Assembly (NCBI RefSeq): GCF_000019525.1
Contig: NC_010506.1
Span: forward strand, 682,001-746,000
From: Shewanella woodyi ATCC 51908
GTDB taxonomy: Bacteria > Pseudomonadota > Gammaproteobacteria > Enterobacterales > Shewanellaceae
Length of the DNA: 64,000 nt
Direction: 5' to 3'
Shown piece by piece: positions 62,541 through 64,000 of this stretch. A program made the translations under genes and the position numbers. The notes beneath the pieces were generated by a model. It was not told the origin of the DNA, did no database searches, and was given only the letters and a program-made list of their open reading frames with translations. How positions within the stretch are numbered: the first letter of the stretch is position 1; each line of letters begins with the position of its first letter.

Positions 62541-64000
62541 ATGAGCCGAATATTTATCGCTTTATTGTTGATTTTATCTAGTGCTGCTGTTCACGCTGAA
62601 CAGCTCCCAGTTGAAGCGTTTGGTCTGTTACCACAATCTGAACAGGTAAAGCTGTCACCAGATGGGGATAAACTGTCTTTCATTATCCACAATCAGGGTA
62701 ACACCTATATTGGTGTTAAAGATTTTAAAGCTGATGCAACTAAGTACGTAGTGAGTACGGATAACCAAGAGTTTAAAATAGGCTGGTATAGGTGGGCTAA
62801 TAATGAACTTTTACTTGTTAGTGCAGATTATCCCGTAAAGCAAAGAGGGATAAAATACACAGAAACTCGACTTCTTAAAGTGCATGCTGATGGTAGTGGT
62901 AAACTGAAAACCGTTATGAAACCGAAAAAGAGGGAGCTAAACCCTCAGTTTCAAAATGGCATTATCGATCTGCTGCCCGATGAACCCGATTATATTTTAA
63001 TGGGACTTGCACTGAAAGTCGCAAATCGTCCTGATGTTTATAAGATTAATTTAAACTCTGAACGAAAGCGCAAGCTTTTACAAAGAAGTCGTTCAGACAT
63101 TCACAGTTGGCTAACCGACCAACAGCATAGAGTCAGGCTAGGTTATGGCCGGGATGAGACCAAAATATTTTATCGTCTCTATGATTTAGCAACTGATGAA
63201 TGGCGTAACATTTGGGAGTATGAGATCTTTGATGCGCCTGATATTACGCCGTTAGGGTTTGGCCTAAATCCATCCGAACTCTATATTCGAGCGATACATA
63301 ATGACAGGTATGCCATCTTTAAGGTTGATGTTACCGATAAGAAACTGACAAAAACCTTAGTCTATGCCGATGAACATTATGATATCGAAGGTTCATTAAT
63401 CTACTCACGTAAAACCAAGGATGTGATCGGGGTTTATCATGGTGAAGCCAACAACGCTAAGGTCTACTTTGATCCTGCTTATGAGCGCTTTCAAAAGTCG
63501 TTAAACAAGGCGATTCCCGATGCCTATAATAATATCGTCAGTGTGAGTGATGACGAAAATATGTATGTGTTATATACCAGTAACCCGCAGACTCCAGGTG
63601 CTTACTATTTAGGAGATAGAAAAGCGAAAACATTAGAGTTCATTATTGATGAATATCCTTTTCTACTCCAAAAAAACTTATCTGATAAAAGAAAAGTCAG
63701 CTATCAAGCTCGTGATGGTTTAAGCATTGAGGCCTATGTGACCCCGCCCTATGAAGGTGTAGAGTCTAAAAAGGCGGCACTAGTTATCCCCCATGGGGGC
63801 CCAATGGTACGAAACTATGGCGGTTTCGATTGGTTCTCTCAATTTTTTGCCAGCCGTGGTTATACCGTGATTGAGCCTAACTTTCGCGGCTCATCAGGGT
63901 ATGGTTTTGAGTTTGAGATGGCCTCGATTCAAAAGTGGGGCGGAGCGATGCAGGATGACCTTGCCGATGCCGCTAAATGGCTGACTAAGAACTATCCAGT
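62541..64000 (+). CDS. Exported S9-family prolyl oligopeptidase (partial, runs off right edge)
   Basis: The frame is open from the ATG at 62541 (AAGG 3-7 nt upstream) to the window end, giving 486 residues. It begins with a signal peptide (MSRIFIALLLILSSAAVHAE). A beta-propeller region follows (QVKLSPDGDKLSFIIHNQGN onward). The alpha/beta hydrolase domain starts near residue 390 with VSYQARDGLSIEAYVTPPY, LVIPHGGPMVRNY and EPNFRGSSGYG, typical of acylaminoacyl-peptidase-like S9C enzymes. The nucleophile Ser and the catalytic Asp and His lie beyond the window. Likely a periplasmic peptidase. Confidence 0.92.
   Translation, partial: MSRIFIALLLILSSAAVHAEQLPVEAFGLLPQSEQVKLSPDGDKLSFIIHNQGNTYIGVKDFKADATKYVVSTDNQEFKIGWYRWANNELLLVSADYPVKQRGIKYTETRLLKVHADGSGKLKTVMKPKKRELNPQFQNGIIDLLPDEPDYILMGLALKVANRPDVYKINLNSERKRKLLQRSRSDIHSWLTDQQHRVRLGYGRDETKIFYRLYDLATDEWRNIWEYEIFDAPDITPLGFGLNPSELYIRAIHNDRYAIFKVDVTDKKLTKTLVYADEHYDIEGSLIYSRKTKDVIGVYHGEANNAKVYFDPAYERFQKSLNKAIPDAYNNIVSVSDDENMYVLYTSNPQTPGAYYLGDRKAKTLEFIIDEYPFLLQKNLSDKRKVSYQARDGLSIEAYVTPPYEGVESKKAALVIPHGGPMVRNYGGFDWFSQFFASRGYTVIEPNFRGSSGYGFEFEMASIQKWGGAMQDDLADAAKWLTKNYP

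Overview
The window comes from a marine gammaproteobacterium, most probably a Shewanella species. The genus is inferred from gene content and order and was not confirmed by any search. The main pointers are prmA-dusB-fis, an epsilonproteobacterial-type fumarate reductase with two cytochrome b genes, rho-trxA/rhlB-gppA, hemB, and ubiE-ubiJ-ubiB-tatABC-tatD.

Layout. (1) 1-18320, minus strand: the first ~6,105 residues of a giant LapA/BpfA-type surface adhesin, whose C-terminus lies beyond base 1. It has an N-terminal retention module with a TAAG LapG-type protease site, Calx-beta-like domains, three 101-residue cadherin-like repeats, five 109-residue Ig-like repeats, and 28 tandem 107-residue Ig-like repeats. 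The last array is 28 x 321 bp without a single indel. The long open frames on the opposite strand here are shadows of the repeats. (2) 18.7-20.8 kb: the di-iron Fe-S repair protein YtfE, with an NsrR-like operator, and an exported kelch protein. (3) 20.9-35.4 kb: a defence and mobile island. It holds two different hipBA toxin-antitoxin modules with palindromic operators, an integrase remnant, and a five-gene minus-strand operon hsdR-hsdM-hsdS-mcrB-like-mcrC-like. The last two genes are a coiled-coil AAA+ NTPase and a PD-(D/E)XK nuclease with zinc ribbons, joined to the type I restriction genes with gaps of 2-3 nt.

(4) 35.6-37.9 kb: fis, dusB and prmA. (5) 38.3-43.8 kb: frdC1-frdC2-frdA-frdB and a LysR regulator. 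Two inverted six-copy heptamer arrays bracket frdA-frdB-lysR. (6) 43.9-48.2 kb: rho and trxA on the minus strand, rhlB and a short gppA-like gene on the plus strand. (7) 48.6-51.4 kb: a TonB-dependent receptor, convergent with an exported thioredoxin-like protein. (8) 52.2-61.1 kb, minus strand: hemB, a 7TMR-DISM/GGDEF diguanylate cyclase, tatD, a small exported protein, tatC-tatB-tatA, ubiB-ubiJ-ubiE. (9) A ureohydrolase (minus) and the 5' part of an S9 prolyl-oligopeptidase gene (plus) that runs off the right edge.

How it fits together. The adhesin and the diguanylate cyclase are both consistent with surface attachment controlled by c-di-GMP, though no LapD/LapG gene lies in the window. Fumarate reductase, the ubi genes and Tat export serve respiration. 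The 20.9-35.4 kb island is accessory. The candidates most worth testing are the hybrid type I RM/McrBC-like operon, the 28-unit repeat array with its internal higher-order structure, and the hipBA operator arrays.
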